A stretch of DNA of 64,000 nt from Rosa chinensis (taxonomy: Eukaryota; Streptophyta; Magnoliopsida; Rosales; Rosaceae), in the NCBI RefSeq assembly GCF_002994745.2, contig NC_037090.1, forward strand, positions 9,173,501 to 9,237,500, written 5' to 3'. Shown here piece after piece: positions 34,313 to 45,855 of this stretch (the stretch's first letter is position 1; the number at the start of each line of letters is the position of its first letter). The notes beneath the pieces are model-generated. The model worked only from the letters and a program-made list of their open reading frames with translations, ran no database searches and was not told the origin of the DNA. A program made the position numbers and the translations under genes.

Positions 34313-37300
34313 TTACAGCTCCGCTGCGTGAAGACAGGGGAGGCCATCATTGCGTAGAAAAAGAGAGAGGGAAGGTGGTGGCTGATCAACCCATCGCAGA
34401 GGACCCACGGACAGGATGGCAAGCGAAGCTGCTGAATGAGGGGCTTGGTTCGCTTCACGGGGAACCCAGTCCCAACTATAATCATCAAAACCCATACAAC
34501 GCCTTCTAATTTGAGCTATAATCGAGTAAATTCTCCAGTTTTTGCAAGAACTAGAAGAATTCAAATCTGAGATAACTTCTTTGGAGTCTGATTCAATCTT
34601 TACTTTTTTCAAATTCATTGTTAAGGCAAGTTTGACACCAGAGAGAATCGATTTAGCTTCGACAATGGCCACAGTGCCGCAGACAGCCGACACGGCGGAG
34701 CCACCCAAAACCAACCCCATATGGCTTCAGATCACCACTCCAAGACCAGTTGAGGAGGGGAGTTTCCATGCGGCATCGCAGTTTACCTTAACAAAGTCGA
34801 TTGGAGGGGCTAACCACTTAATCGAAGTGACCAAATCAGTACTAGTATTTACTGCAGCTGGAAGATTAGTAGTGGCATCAATAAAATCAGATGCGAGGCC
34901 GACAACAGCCCCTATTGTACAACTTGGTGACACAGGTTTATGTTGGTAGACAAAGGCACATCTAGCCTTCCAAATGTTCCTAGCAATGAAACTGATCAAG
35001 GTGAGTACCTTTCTTTTTTCACTCTTGTTGAAAGTAATGTTGATGAATTGAAGTAGCCACCTATCAAAGGTAGTAATTTTCTGTTTGTCTACCTTGATGC
35101 CTAGGGGAGAGCCAAACCATACCTTATCAACCCATGTGCATAATAACAATAGATGTTCAAAACTTCCATAGTGGATTGCTTACTACCCTTCTTTTGTATA
35201 AGGCCTGCATAGTAGGAGCTGCCCCATTTAAAACTCTCCAGAGGAAAAGTTTAACTTTAGGAAGAGTGTTCAACTTCCAAACCGACTTCCAAACAAGCGA
35301 ATTGATCATGTGAGAAGGGCTAATACCATGATTGAGGGAGTAAGATATGTCTCTGTGAATCCAATGGTAGCCAGAACTAACATTATAGGTTCCATTCTTA
35401 TTCCAGGGCCAAATCAAGCGATCTTGACCCTCCCCATCCCCAATTGGGATTGACATAATCGCTGCTACCCCATTAGGATTTATGAGATGAATGATGCTAT
35501 CCAGAGACCAATTATGAGTGTCCCTGTCAATCAAGGAACTGACCAAAGTAGGTACATTACGTGGTGGTGCCGCATTAGTACCCAATAATCCACAATGAGG
35601 GGGGGGGGGGGGGTAACCATAACCATCTATCTTTCCATATGTTAATGGAATAGCCATTGATGACTTGCCAGCTGCTGCCATTTATTAGAAAATCCTTAGC
35701 ATCCCACAAGCTAGACCAACTCCAAGAAGCACGATAACCTTTAACAGCCTCAAAGAAATAACAATTCGGAAAATATCTTGCCTTGAGAACACGGGCCCAT
35801 AAAGAGGTAGGATCCTGAACTAACCGCCAACACTGCTTGGTCAGTAAGGCAAGATTAAAATGATGTAAGTCCCTGAAACCCATTCCACCATCAGATTTGG
35901 GAGTACTGAGAAAATCCCAACGTTTCCGGTGAATTTTATGATCATTTTGACCGGATCCCCACCAAAAGCTTTCCAAGGGCATAATTAATCTCATCACATA
36001 AACTCGTAGGAGACTTGAAACACACCATAGGGTAGGCGGGAACAGCCAAAGCAACTGACTTTATAAGCACTTCTTTTCTAGCTTGAGAAAGGGACCTTTG
36101 CTTCCAACCTTCTAGCTTCCTATGCACCCTTTCCTTAATATAACACAGTGCCTCTTTCTTTGATTTTCCCCAAACAGTGGGAAGACCCAGATTGTTACCC
36201 GGATCTTCAACTTTCACAAACTCCAGAAGCTCACACATCAATCTAGCCATTTAGGGAGAGGTATTAGGAGTGTAAAACACACTAGACTTCTCATTGTTTA
36301 TTAGTTGACCCGAAGCCAAACAATACTCTCTGAAAATCGTAACTAGCTGCCAACAGTTCCATAGAGTTGCTTTAAGGAAGAACATTGCATCATCAACGAA
36401 AAACAAGTGAGATAGCGTAGGACAGTCCCTGCTCAAAATTATGCCCAATAGAGACTTCTCCTCAACTGCCTTCATCAAGCGAAGGGAAAACACTTCGTTA
36501 ACTATCAGGAACAAATAAAGGGATAAGGGGTTGCCCTATCGGAGGCCCCTACTAGGGACAAAGAACTTCCCAGGATTCCCATTCAGTACAAGAGAGAAAG
36601 ACACAGTGCTAACACAAGCCATAATTAGGTCCACCCAACTCCTAGCAAAACCAAAACGAAGTAGGGCAGCCGTTAGAAAATCTCATTCCACTCGATCATA
36701 GGCTTTGTTCATGTCCAATTTAAGCCCAAGCTCGCAATTTTCTCCTTCCCTTTTTAATTTGAGGTAATGATAGGACTCGTGTGCCAAAAGGATGTTGTCT
36801 TGGATCTGTCTTTCAGGAACAAAGGCATTCTGGTTTGGGGAGATCAATTGAGGCAGCAATAGCTTTAACCGATTTGCCAGCAGCTTTGAGAGAATCTTGT
36901 ATGAGTTGTTCCAGAGGCTGATTGGACGGAAGTGGGTAGTTCTTTCTGAGTTGGGGATTTTTGGAATAAGCACAATGTGAGTTATGTTTAACTCCATCAG
37001 CCTAACACAATTGTTTATGAAATCCTTTGTTGTCTCCCAAACCACCTCCTTCACAATATTCCAGTACTTGTGGTAAAAAAGACCCGGGAATCCACCTGGT
37101 CCCCCAACTGATTAGCTGCAGCCTTCACTTCCTCTAGCGAGAAGGGCGCTAATAGCCTGTTGTTCATGTCTTCCAACACAATAGGGGAAACCCCCATAAA
37201 AACATCTCCCCAAAATAAGGACCCCGATTTTGTAAAAATCTTCTTGAACTGATTTTCAAACTCAGACCGGGTAAGGTTTTCACCAACTACCCACACATCT

Positions 37301-38290
37301 GCTTCATTTTGAATTTTCAAAATCTGGTTCCTTTGTCTCATGTGGATAGTAGATAGATGAAAAAAATCTGGTATTTGAATCGCCAGATTTTAACCATTTG
37401 ATTCTAGACCTCTGATGCCAGTACTTCTCTTCCCGTAACCAAAGAGAACCCAACTTGGTGGATAGCTCCTATTGTTTCTCAGTGCTAGAAAAAGGACATT
37501 GTAGTTGCAGCGTTTCTAACTCTTCTAGACATTGTTTAATCTCCAACTTGTTACACTTAGGGAATCTTTTCTTGCTCCAATTCCTTAAGCTAGAAAGACA
37601 ACGATTGAGATTAGCAGTCCAATTTTTTACATTTGGGAGGGTAGAAACCGAAGTCTAGTCCTCCTCAATCAAGAGCCCAGCCTCCGAATCATCAGCCCAA
37701 AAAGACTCAAACTTAAAAGCAACCTTGTGTCTCTTCAAAGGTGGGTTTGTACTCATAAGAATAGGGTTATGATCATATCCTATTCTTGTGAGGTGAGTGA
37801 GACAAGTATTTGGCCAATCCAATAACCAGTGTTGATTGGCTAAGCACCTATCCAGCCTTTCTTGTATAACAATTAAGTCACCTACCTTTCGGGCCCAAGT
37901 GAACCTTTGCCCTTTAAACCCAATATCCAACAGGGAATTAGTATTCATAAAGGATCTCAGTAAATATCTACGGTTTGGGTTCCAAGCGGCACCACCCTCC
38001 CTTTCATGTTGGCATAGCAGCTCATTTAGATCTCCAATTACTAGCCAAGGGGTTACATCATCACCTCCTTGATTGTTCCATGAACTCCAAAAAGTATCCT
38101 TGTCCGCCGAATAAGACGGACCATACATCCAAGTTATTCTACTAAGGGTATTGGATTTGGGTAAAGTTATCAAAGTATCAATAAAGAACTTTGAAAAATT
38201 CACAATCTCAACACGTGACTCAGAATTCCACCAAAGACATAACCTGCCTGCTGTATTCAAAGGATCCACGTTAAAACCTTCAAAAAAGCC
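34313..38290 (-). pseudogene. LINE-2 ORF2 (endonuclease, RT, zf-RVT, RNase H), broken
   Basis: On the minus strand in order: endonuclease with WLVIGDLNELLCQHEREGGA and IVIQERLDRCLANQHWLLDW and GYDHNPIL (37655-38293); RT with HIVLIPKIPNSE, HFRPISLWNNSYKILSKLLA and LDMNKAYDRVE (36683-37054) and HLFFVDDAMFFLKA (36251-36514); then the connection domain (35575-36250), zf-RVT region with WKSVWKLNTLPKVKLFLWRV (35157-35681), and RNase H-like CDAAWKLPSSTGLGVVI and VPREANQAPHSAASLA (34313-35149). FVDD replaces the usual F/YADD. Breaks occur near 37054, 36683, 36514-36540, 35600 and 34725. Confidence 0.9.
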
Positions 38291-38439
38291 CATCTAACTT
38301 CTAATCTTATTTACATAATCACTGTTCTTGTGTGTTTCAGCAAGGAAAATAAACATAGGACGATGGGAGTGAGTAATCTCCCGTTGTGTTTATACTGTTA
38401 AGGACTTCCCCAAGCCTTGACAGTTCCAAGCAATACAAT

Positions 38440-40079
38440 TCATTGATTCCTTGCAGCTGCATTTGGCCAGCCGCCACAACCCTGGAGGTGGGTTAAGCCC
38501 TCCATACCTTCAGTCAGTACAATCGAATCCCATGCAACGTGGACTTCGGTTAAATTGTCTCTTGCACCAGAGACAAAGTTTCCAGCAACAGTAGCTTCAC
38601 CCTTATCGTCTTTTCCTCTCCCTCTTCCTCTTCCAGCTCTACCACCCCTTCCTCTTCCCCTAGTCTTTCCTCCACTTGCTGACAGTCGATGATGACTGGG
38701 GCTGTGGACAACCTTTAATTTCTTCCCACTGATGATTGAGTCATTCTTATCTACTGTGGGCTTTACCTGCCTCTTTCTCTTCACATGAAGACTTGTGTTA
38801 GAGGACTGCTCTAACACTACTTCTTTATTAGCAGGCAACTCCACTAGTTTCACTGAACTAGGTCTCATGGGCTGGTTATTTGCCTCCACAATATCAGTTC
38901 TCAGGGGGATAGGGGAAAAAGGGTTAGACTTGAAATAGTCCTCCTTCTCTTTGAAAGCGCAAGAAGGGAGGCACTCTGGATCAGCCCAATTCCCATCCCT
39001 TATACACAGACCTCCAAAAGCTCTCGTGACACTGCCATTTTGGTACATAGCCCCATGTGCATCAGGGTCAAACATGCTGGGTCCCTGACTAGTGTACTTA
39101 GGCCTAGGGATGAACCCAAAAGATGTTGACATGTCCTCTTTTGTTGCCACAGAGCAGATTGAGCCATCCCTATCTTTGATAGACCCATGAGCACCCACTA
39201 ATAGGTCCCTATCAGGGTGTTGCTCATCCCTAGAATTCAAACTTCTGCACCTTCCACCACGTTTGCTTCCCAGGCCAAAAATTCCGGTCGTCGGAGCATA
39301 TGGAAATTCCAATGGGAAGAAGGACTGAGTAAAAACAGGTTACTGTAATGGTTCTGCCACCAATGATAGATCATAGACCTCCCTAAGTATTAAGAGAAGA
39401 GGATGAATATGGTGCTTGCAGGAGGTGCTCACGTGACCCAATCGTCCACAATTGAAACAGAAATTCATGAGATTCTCATATTGCAATCTGATTCTGGATA
39501 CTTTAGAATTCGCTCTTGGGAGATTGACAAAGGTTGCTAAAGGCTTTCTGGTATCAAAATCCACTCGCAACCTCAGAAAGCCTATGTTTCTTACCAGCCT
39601 GGGATCTTCAACATCTAAAACTGAACCCAAGAGATTACCCAATCTTCTGCCATTGTTGACATTGAGCTGGTCGCGTGGAATCCCATGTGCCTGAATCCAA
39701 TATGTAGCTCTGTTGGCTTCAAAATCATCAATAGAATGATATTTGGGCCAATGCCTTATCGAGAAGCAGTAACCCTTAACATTCCAAGGGCTCTCCTCCA
39801 ATAGTTTCTGGGCTAGCTTTTCAGAACCCACTGTTAAGTTGTAGGTATTTTTCTTTACCCTTATGATTCGGATCTGACCCAGAGTCTTCTAGATGCTCAT
39901 GAGGGTAGCTTTGACCCCTCCAAGCCCAGGTTCTTCATCAGCAATAAAAATCCCAGTAAATCTATCCCATTTTCCAGATCAAGGAAGTCAGCTCCTTCTT
40001 CAAACTTAACGGACATAGCTTCAATGATTTCCTCATCGTCAAAGGGGATCTCATCTTGTGTGTCAGTTTGTGAGGCCAT
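38440..40079 (-). pseudogene. LINE-2 ORF1 (DUF4283, zinc knuckle, RG-rich tail), broken
   Basis: Starts MASQTDTQDEIPFDDEEIIE at 40079, is interrupted between 39831 and 39897, and resumes with SPWNVKGYCFSIRHWPKYHS and RLRVDFDTRKPLATF. It then has an intact CX2CX4HX4C knuckle in FCFNCGRLGHVSTSCKH (about 39420-39470). After another break, 38440-39312 encodes a long linker ending in a Gly/Arg-rich RGRGRGGRAGRGRGRGK segment. This ORF1 protein would bind the element's RNA. Confidence 0.85.
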
Positions 40080-40214
40080 ACTTGATGATAAAAAGAGAGA
40101 CAAAGCCTTGAATAAACCACAGAAGGGTTGGGACCCAAACTCCACAGAGTAGGTGATAAAAACAGAAAAGAAGTAATGGCACAAGCATAGTAGTTAGGTT
40201 GTACCACTTTTTAG

Positions 40215-41016
40215 CAGTTCATTTAGACAAGCAAAATCTGATAAATTAGTACCGGTACCATTTAATAGTAATCTTAGTCTCTTATTTGTAAGTTGGAGTT
40301 TGGAGGTTATGAGTTCGACTTACATGCTAGTTTTCTTTAAATTTTTCAATCAATCTAAATTAATAAAATACTAAAATTATGAATAAAACACATAAATCTG
40401 GTGGGCTCTAATATGTCGATGCCATTTCCCCAAGCAGCAACATCTCCTTGAGCTTTATATGGATCTGAGCTCAGATTAGTGGCATCTCTTGACATAGCTT
40501 ACTCAAGCCACTTTCTAGGTGATAAAGAAACTCTAGGATGGTGATCAATTAGCTGGTGATCGATATGAGACGGGGTGGCTATTGTTCTTTCTACTTTCTA
40601 GTTGGGATTCATGAGTGAGTTTATAGGTTTTGTTTGATGTGCACACTAATAGGAGCATAAAATGCGATGATTAATTACTCAATCATTTACATTTTACTTA
40701 GTTATCTAAGAAAATAATCCATTTTAACTTTGTTATTTAAGAGATCTTTAAAACTGTAAAACTGGAAGCTATGCAGACTTAAAAAAATGAGAAGGACACG
40801 CACAACTTTCCGCAGGCAGCATCGCAGTAAGTTCCATGAAGTTCATCAATCACCAATAAGAAAACCATTGATTGAGAAATCATTGAATGATTCAAATACT
40901 GCCATAATTAACAAATCTCCTCTGTAATAATTATGTTGTCCTTTATCCTCACGTGTCGTCCAAATTTCAACTAGTCGTCGAAACCAAACTACCCGGCAAC
41001 TTCATCCCAAGAGGAG
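40215..41016. other. Intergenic, no gene recognised
   Basis: AT-rich. A short piece near 40295-40325 (ggaggttatgagttcgactt) resembles a tRNA-type B box as found in plant SINEs, but no A box or element end was found, so I do not annotate a SINE. Confidence 0.4.
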
Positions 41017-41935
41017 CGAAGAGACTTCCATGGACCAAGGTCCACCTGCACCAAGCCATTAGGGGGCGTTTGAAGGACACGCGCGGTTACCAAACCGCGG
41101 CTGATTATCGGATGGGTACAGTTGACATGGGAGGCAGTGAGGCACGCCGATTCGAAGCCTCTTCCATTAAACCACCTGCAGAACAGAGACAACTAGTCGG
41201 CGTCGGTGTCTCCGCTGACGGCTCCGTCAGAGTGTTGTGGTTGTGGTTGTGGTGGCGAAGAGAGGGAGTCGAAGCCGAGATCGTTGTCAAACTGAACCGA
41301 CAGGAGATGCGGGCGACGTTCTGGGCCGAGGGCGGCGACGGCGAGGTTCTGGGCCGACGGCGGCAACGTGGTGCTGTTGTAGACGCTGATGAAGCGGAGA
41401 TCTTGGACGTGTTGCTGTTGTTGACGGAGACGAAGGGTAGGTTCTGGGTCGAGGGAGGCGAGGCGATATATATATACAGTAACGCCCCAGCTGCATGTAC
41501 AATCGGAGATCGCAGGGACGTAGGCGACTGCGAGACGAAGCTTTTTCCGGTGGTCCGCCGCGGAGAGATGGCCGGAGGAGAGATTTCCGGTCGGGTCAAG
41601 TCGTCGGGTCGCGGGGTTGCAGTTCGGGTGTTCTAGATCGTAATGGGGCTCCGGTTGGGTGGCGGATCGGTTGTCCGGTTGTGCTGTGGATGTGATCTTC
41701 TGCGCGTCGGTGTTCTCCGCTGTGCAGGTGGTTTAACGGAGGACGAAAGGAATTCGACCCCGACGAGGACGAAGTCGGGGAACAGTGAAAAACCCAGCAT
41801 TTGCAGATCAGCGGGTCCCATGTCGCGTCAGCTGATTTCGGCTTTCTTCCTCACTCGCCTGAAACCCGCACGTGCTGTTCACCCGCCGGATTTAACCGTG
41901 GTCCACCTGGACCCTGGTTCATATTAGAATTTTCG
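41017..41935. mobile_element. GC-rich Mutator-like (Pack-MULE-like) element, 919 bp
   Basis: A perfect 9-bp duplication CAAGAGGAG (41008-41016 and 41936-41944) flanks imperfect inverted ends, both starting CGAA and sharing ccaaggtccacctg-like and ttaaaccacctgca blocks. The arms cover about 200 bp each. The interior is strongly GC-rich and gives overlapping ORFs on both strands (227 codons at 40953-41636 on plus, starting outside the element; 164 codons at 41105-41599 on minus), none with a recognised domain. Such GC-rich interiors are typical of gene-fragment-capturing Mutator-like elements. It ends 545 bp before the ankyrin gene start. Confidence 0.75.
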
Positions 41936-42365
41936 CAAGAGGAGACAAAGCGCACGTTTGGTGCTTGGAAATAAAAAACAGAGAGAGAGAGCGACAACAA
42001 AAAACAAAAACAAAAAAACAAAAAAAGGCCGCGTATGTACAGAAATAAAGGGCATTCCTAGTTTGTCGTCTAGCGTCCTAAGCTACAGCTTTATTTTTTC
42101 ACCGTTGATATCATGACTAAGGTCAGTCCAACTTGATCGTTAACAAAAACTACTTTTGCTTTTCTTATTCTCGGGTACTTTCCGTTGATCTTACATGCTT
42201 GACTTCATATTGGTCGTCGTCGAAGACCTGAAGTCTTCGACACAACAAACTCTTTCAATTGCCTTTGGAAAGTGTGATCAGCGTATAATTAGTTCCAAAG
42301 TTCCAACTCTTTCGTTAGGAAGCCTGATTCAGCTACCATCCAAGTACAAGCCAATCCTTCTTCCA

Positions 42366-42375
42366 TCTATATATT
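42366..42375 (+). promoter_or_regulatory. Candidate TATA box of the ankyrin gene
   Basis: tctatatatt lies about 105-115 bp upstream of the ATG at 42480, a plausible distance for a short 5' UTR. Inferred from position and sequence only. Confidence 0.4.
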
Positions 42376-42479
42376 TCCTGGGAGAATTAGTGAAGTACCC
42401 ATAGCTAGTGGTAACACTGATAGTCGATCTGTAGCTGCAAGTTCGGAGCATCCATCCATCACACACAAGTTTAATTCGG

Positions 42480-43353
42480 ATGGCTAGTTCGAGTTCCACA
42501 AATGAAGTAATACAAGATGAAATTACTGTAAACCAAGCTGCAGAGGATCTCGAGGCTACAGGGGACAGACGAATGGATCCAAAATTATACAGGTATGTAA
42601 CCACTGGTAAAGTAGACCAAAAAAGTGATTTCCGGGCAATAATTACGGCCCCCTTCTGTAATCCTTTTTCGGTCTTTAGACAAAGAGTAGAGGTCATGAT
42701 CTACCAAAAAATCTTGGGCTTTTACGAATGGCTTCTCCATATGTATACAACCTACTGTTATTCCGGCTTCAGCATTCCCTCTGAAGTAGAATTACTGTTA
42801 CAAATAAATGGAGACAAAGTAAGCCCTGGCCAGAATACAGTGCTTCACCTTGCGGCAAGTGTAGGCAATACCCATCTCGTCACACAGATACTGGATCGTT
42901 TTCCGAATCTTGTCAAAGTAAAAAACTATCGTGGAGATTCTCCGCTTCATGTTGCAGCACACGGTGGGCATCTATCTACGGTGCGCTGTTTGGTTGAAAA
43001 GTTGAAGACACTGATTGGTGAAGAGAATGCGGTTGGTGAAGAGACTGCGGTTGATGAAGAGAATGGTGAAAAGACTGCGGTTGGTGAACAGAATGCGGAA
43101 GGAAACACAGCGTTACACATTGCCTTAGAAAATCACCACAAAAAAGTGGCCAAGTTTTTAGTCGAACAAGATGGATTGATCTCGCATTCCCAAAATAAAA
43201 GCAAAAAGATACCGTTGTGCATGGCTGCGGAAGCTGGAAATCTTGACCTTGTTCAAGTTATGGTGGTCAAGACACCAGCTGACAGGGCTTCTGTTTGGAA
43301 AGAGTCCAGTGGCTGCTCAATTTTGCGTGCTGCTATCGTGGGAAGGAATAATG
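42480..43353 (+). CDS. Ankyrin/PGG gene, exon 1
   Basis: 291 codons plus one base. The first ~110 residues carry no known domain. Between the second and third ankyrin units, residues about 180-207 form an acidic insert of near-repeats (GEENAVGEETAVDEENGEKT) encoded by a short tandem repeat at 43017-43098. Reading through the donor would add about 20 residues and stop at 43418, so a truncated isoform by intron retention is possible. Confidence 0.88.
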
Positions 43354-45820
43354 GTAATTCTCATCTGCCACCAATCATTATTTTTATTCATGCATACTAT
43401 TTATCCTTACTGAAATAGAAGCTTAGATGTCATTCCTAAGACTTAAATTTTAAAATTTATGGTAGATAAATTATACACACACATCTTATTCTGCTTAATG
43501 CACATATGTGAGTTTTGTAAAATTTTAAATCACTATTTTACCTCTAGCTTTCACTATTTTAAATCACTGAAATAGAAGCTTAGATGTCATTCCTAAGACT
43601 AAATCACTATTCTGCTCAATGGCAAACAACAATTGCTGGAGTGATTACTCGTTTTCTAATATCTGAGTGAGTTATGCTCACGTATTTAGCTTTCTGATAT
43701 TATTTTGATAAAAATTTATCCGAAATGCTTACAACTATATATGCAAGTCTAGTAAATTATTGTAGTATTATTTATTTGAACAATGAAGAATGATGTTTAT
43801 CAAAACACTAGCACATAAATAAGAAAAGTTGAATAAATTTCTTCACTATCTATTTGAGTATTTGCTTGGGATTACTAGATTATCAAAACAAAAAGTGAAA
43901 TTCATCATAGTTTAATAGTATTATAGTAGTTCATTGATTCATATATATCTGGGTAGAGGTTTTGATGTCCAGTAAACTAAAGATCATGAGAACCATATAT
44001 GGTACCTTTTTCAGAATGAATGAGAGAGAGAGAGAGAGAGAGGCGTTGTTATTTGCAGGTGATCGGAGAAAGAGTGTATAGTAAGGGAGACATAAAGATG
44101 CGGAAGGGTAAAAGAGGAAAGACATAGGGAAAAAATGGCAAAGAAAATTTGGAGGTGTATGAAGAAAAGTAGGATGTGCAAATAAAATTATCCTTCATCA
44201 TATTCATTTTTTTAAAATTTTTTTTTTATCAGGAGTGAGGTTAAAAGCCACATCATTTATATTAGCGAGTTAATAACACGCTCATTTAGTCATATTCAGA
44301 TCGATGTCCACGAGGATATCCCAGTAAGTATTGAGAAAAGATTTTTTTTTTAATCAAAAGAGGTCAGTCACATTTATAATTCAGTAAGCAGTACCATAAA
44401 CGACACACCTCAAAATGGCCAATAGAAAGAGCTGTCCTGTAGGACATACAAATGACCTATACTAAGAAGATAGAGCCTCGCACTCCTAGGTACACCCGCC
44501 TTTTAAGGACAATTAAGCACCTTTATTCTAACAAAATCTAGAGACTTAGAAACAAAAACAATAAAAATGACAACCAAGCAACTAGATCTTGCGACCCAAG
44601 GGAAAATTAAACATTACTATTTGAGGATGTTGCTCCTACATCCTCACCAGTTCCATCATCTGCATGCACATCCTCTATAAGTTCAGTTTCAAGAGCCTTA
44701 CATGTTTTCTTCTCCACGAAAACGTGAACCAAGTATTGAGAATAGATTGATCAACCAAAACAAATTTTTTTCTTCATAACTACATATATTAATTTACTTT
44801 GAAAATCAATTAATTAGAGAGAGTAAAAATGTAAAACCACAAATAAAAAAACAAACTAAAGAAAAAATTTGTATAACTCACCACTTTCTTCAAGTACCTC
44901 CACTCCTTCATCCATCACTGGGGGTACGTCTGGATGTTTCTATTCTCATGTCTCCAATAGTAGAAGTTATTTTTTTAGATTTTTTTTAATAATAGGAGAT
45001 ATTTTTTTTAGTTAAATTAACTAAAAGTAGTGAAATATAGCTAGGTTTAGCAATTTTGCTCTTGCAATAGTAGCTACTTGTAAGTTATATGATTCATTTT
45101 ATTGAATCATAAATTGACATGTGTACAAAAAAAAGGGAGAAAGAGATATATATAACTAAGCAAGTCTTTTCATGATTCACTAGCTAAATATAGCTAGTCA
45201 TTTTTCTAAAAGTTAAATTTAACTTAGCTACAGTTATTATGTTGGTGTTGAGTTTTCACTACAACAAAAGTCCTCATTTCCGACGAAAATTTCCGACGGC
45301 ACGAAATTGCCCTCACAAAAAGACTCCTTTTTCGACCACAAAAAATGGTCGTCGGAAATGTTCTGTCAAAATATATTTTATTTCCGAGGGACAATATGCG
45401 GTAGGAAAAGAGTTCCAATTTCGTCAAAAAAACAAAAAAATTGGCGGGACCTTTTGGCGCCAGTATTATTTTCGAGAACATTTTGTGTCGTCGGTAATGG
45501 TAGACCTATTTCCGAGAGGCAGTTGACTTTGTCGAAAATGATTTCTTAATTGCGAGGGCAACAAAGTACCCTCGGTAATGAACAAAGTATTTCCGACGGC
45601 TAGTGACCCTTGAAAATATTTCTCTAAATTGTATTATTTTTATAAAAATATTATGTCAAAGAGGAGAATTGAACATAGGATCTCTAACTTTCAAAATTAA
45701 TTTTACCATTTTTCCACAGGTTAATTGATGAGTATATTATTAGTTTATTAGAATTGATGCATATAAACAAAACAATTTTATTATATATTGGTTACAAGGT
45801 AAGATCGGATAAATCTCATA

Positions 45821-45855
<35 letters not shown>

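Larger units (their letters stand above)
34118..40197 (-). mobile_element. L1-type LINE (LINE-2), near full length, 6.1 kb
   Basis: Bounded by a perfect 17-bp duplication AGGTTGTACCACTTTTT (34101-34117 and 40198-40214) with the T-run (poly(A) end) on the left. From right to left it contains the 5' UTR, ORF1 (38440-40079) and ORF2 with endonuclease, RT, zf-RVT and RNase H (34313-38290). Frames are interrupted at several places, so it is inactive, but no large deletion is evident. A G-run of about 14 lies inside ORF2 at 35599-35612. Confidence 0.92.

Noticed and set aside
40295..40325. tRNA gene or SINE suggested by ggttatgagttcgactt
   Set aside because: Only a B-box-like word is present; no cloverleaf, A box, tail or target duplication was found.
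40953..41636. 227-codon plus-strand ORF and overlapping minus-strand ORFs near 41000-41900
   Set aside because: The start lies outside a Mutator-like element and the frame runs across its left end; composition is GC-driven and no domain is recognisable.
42480..43418. Stand-alone 312-residue ankyrin protein
   Set aside because: The last 20 residues are intron read-through. Exon 2 continues the ankyrin domain in phase, so the three-exon model is preferred, though intron retention cannot be excluded.
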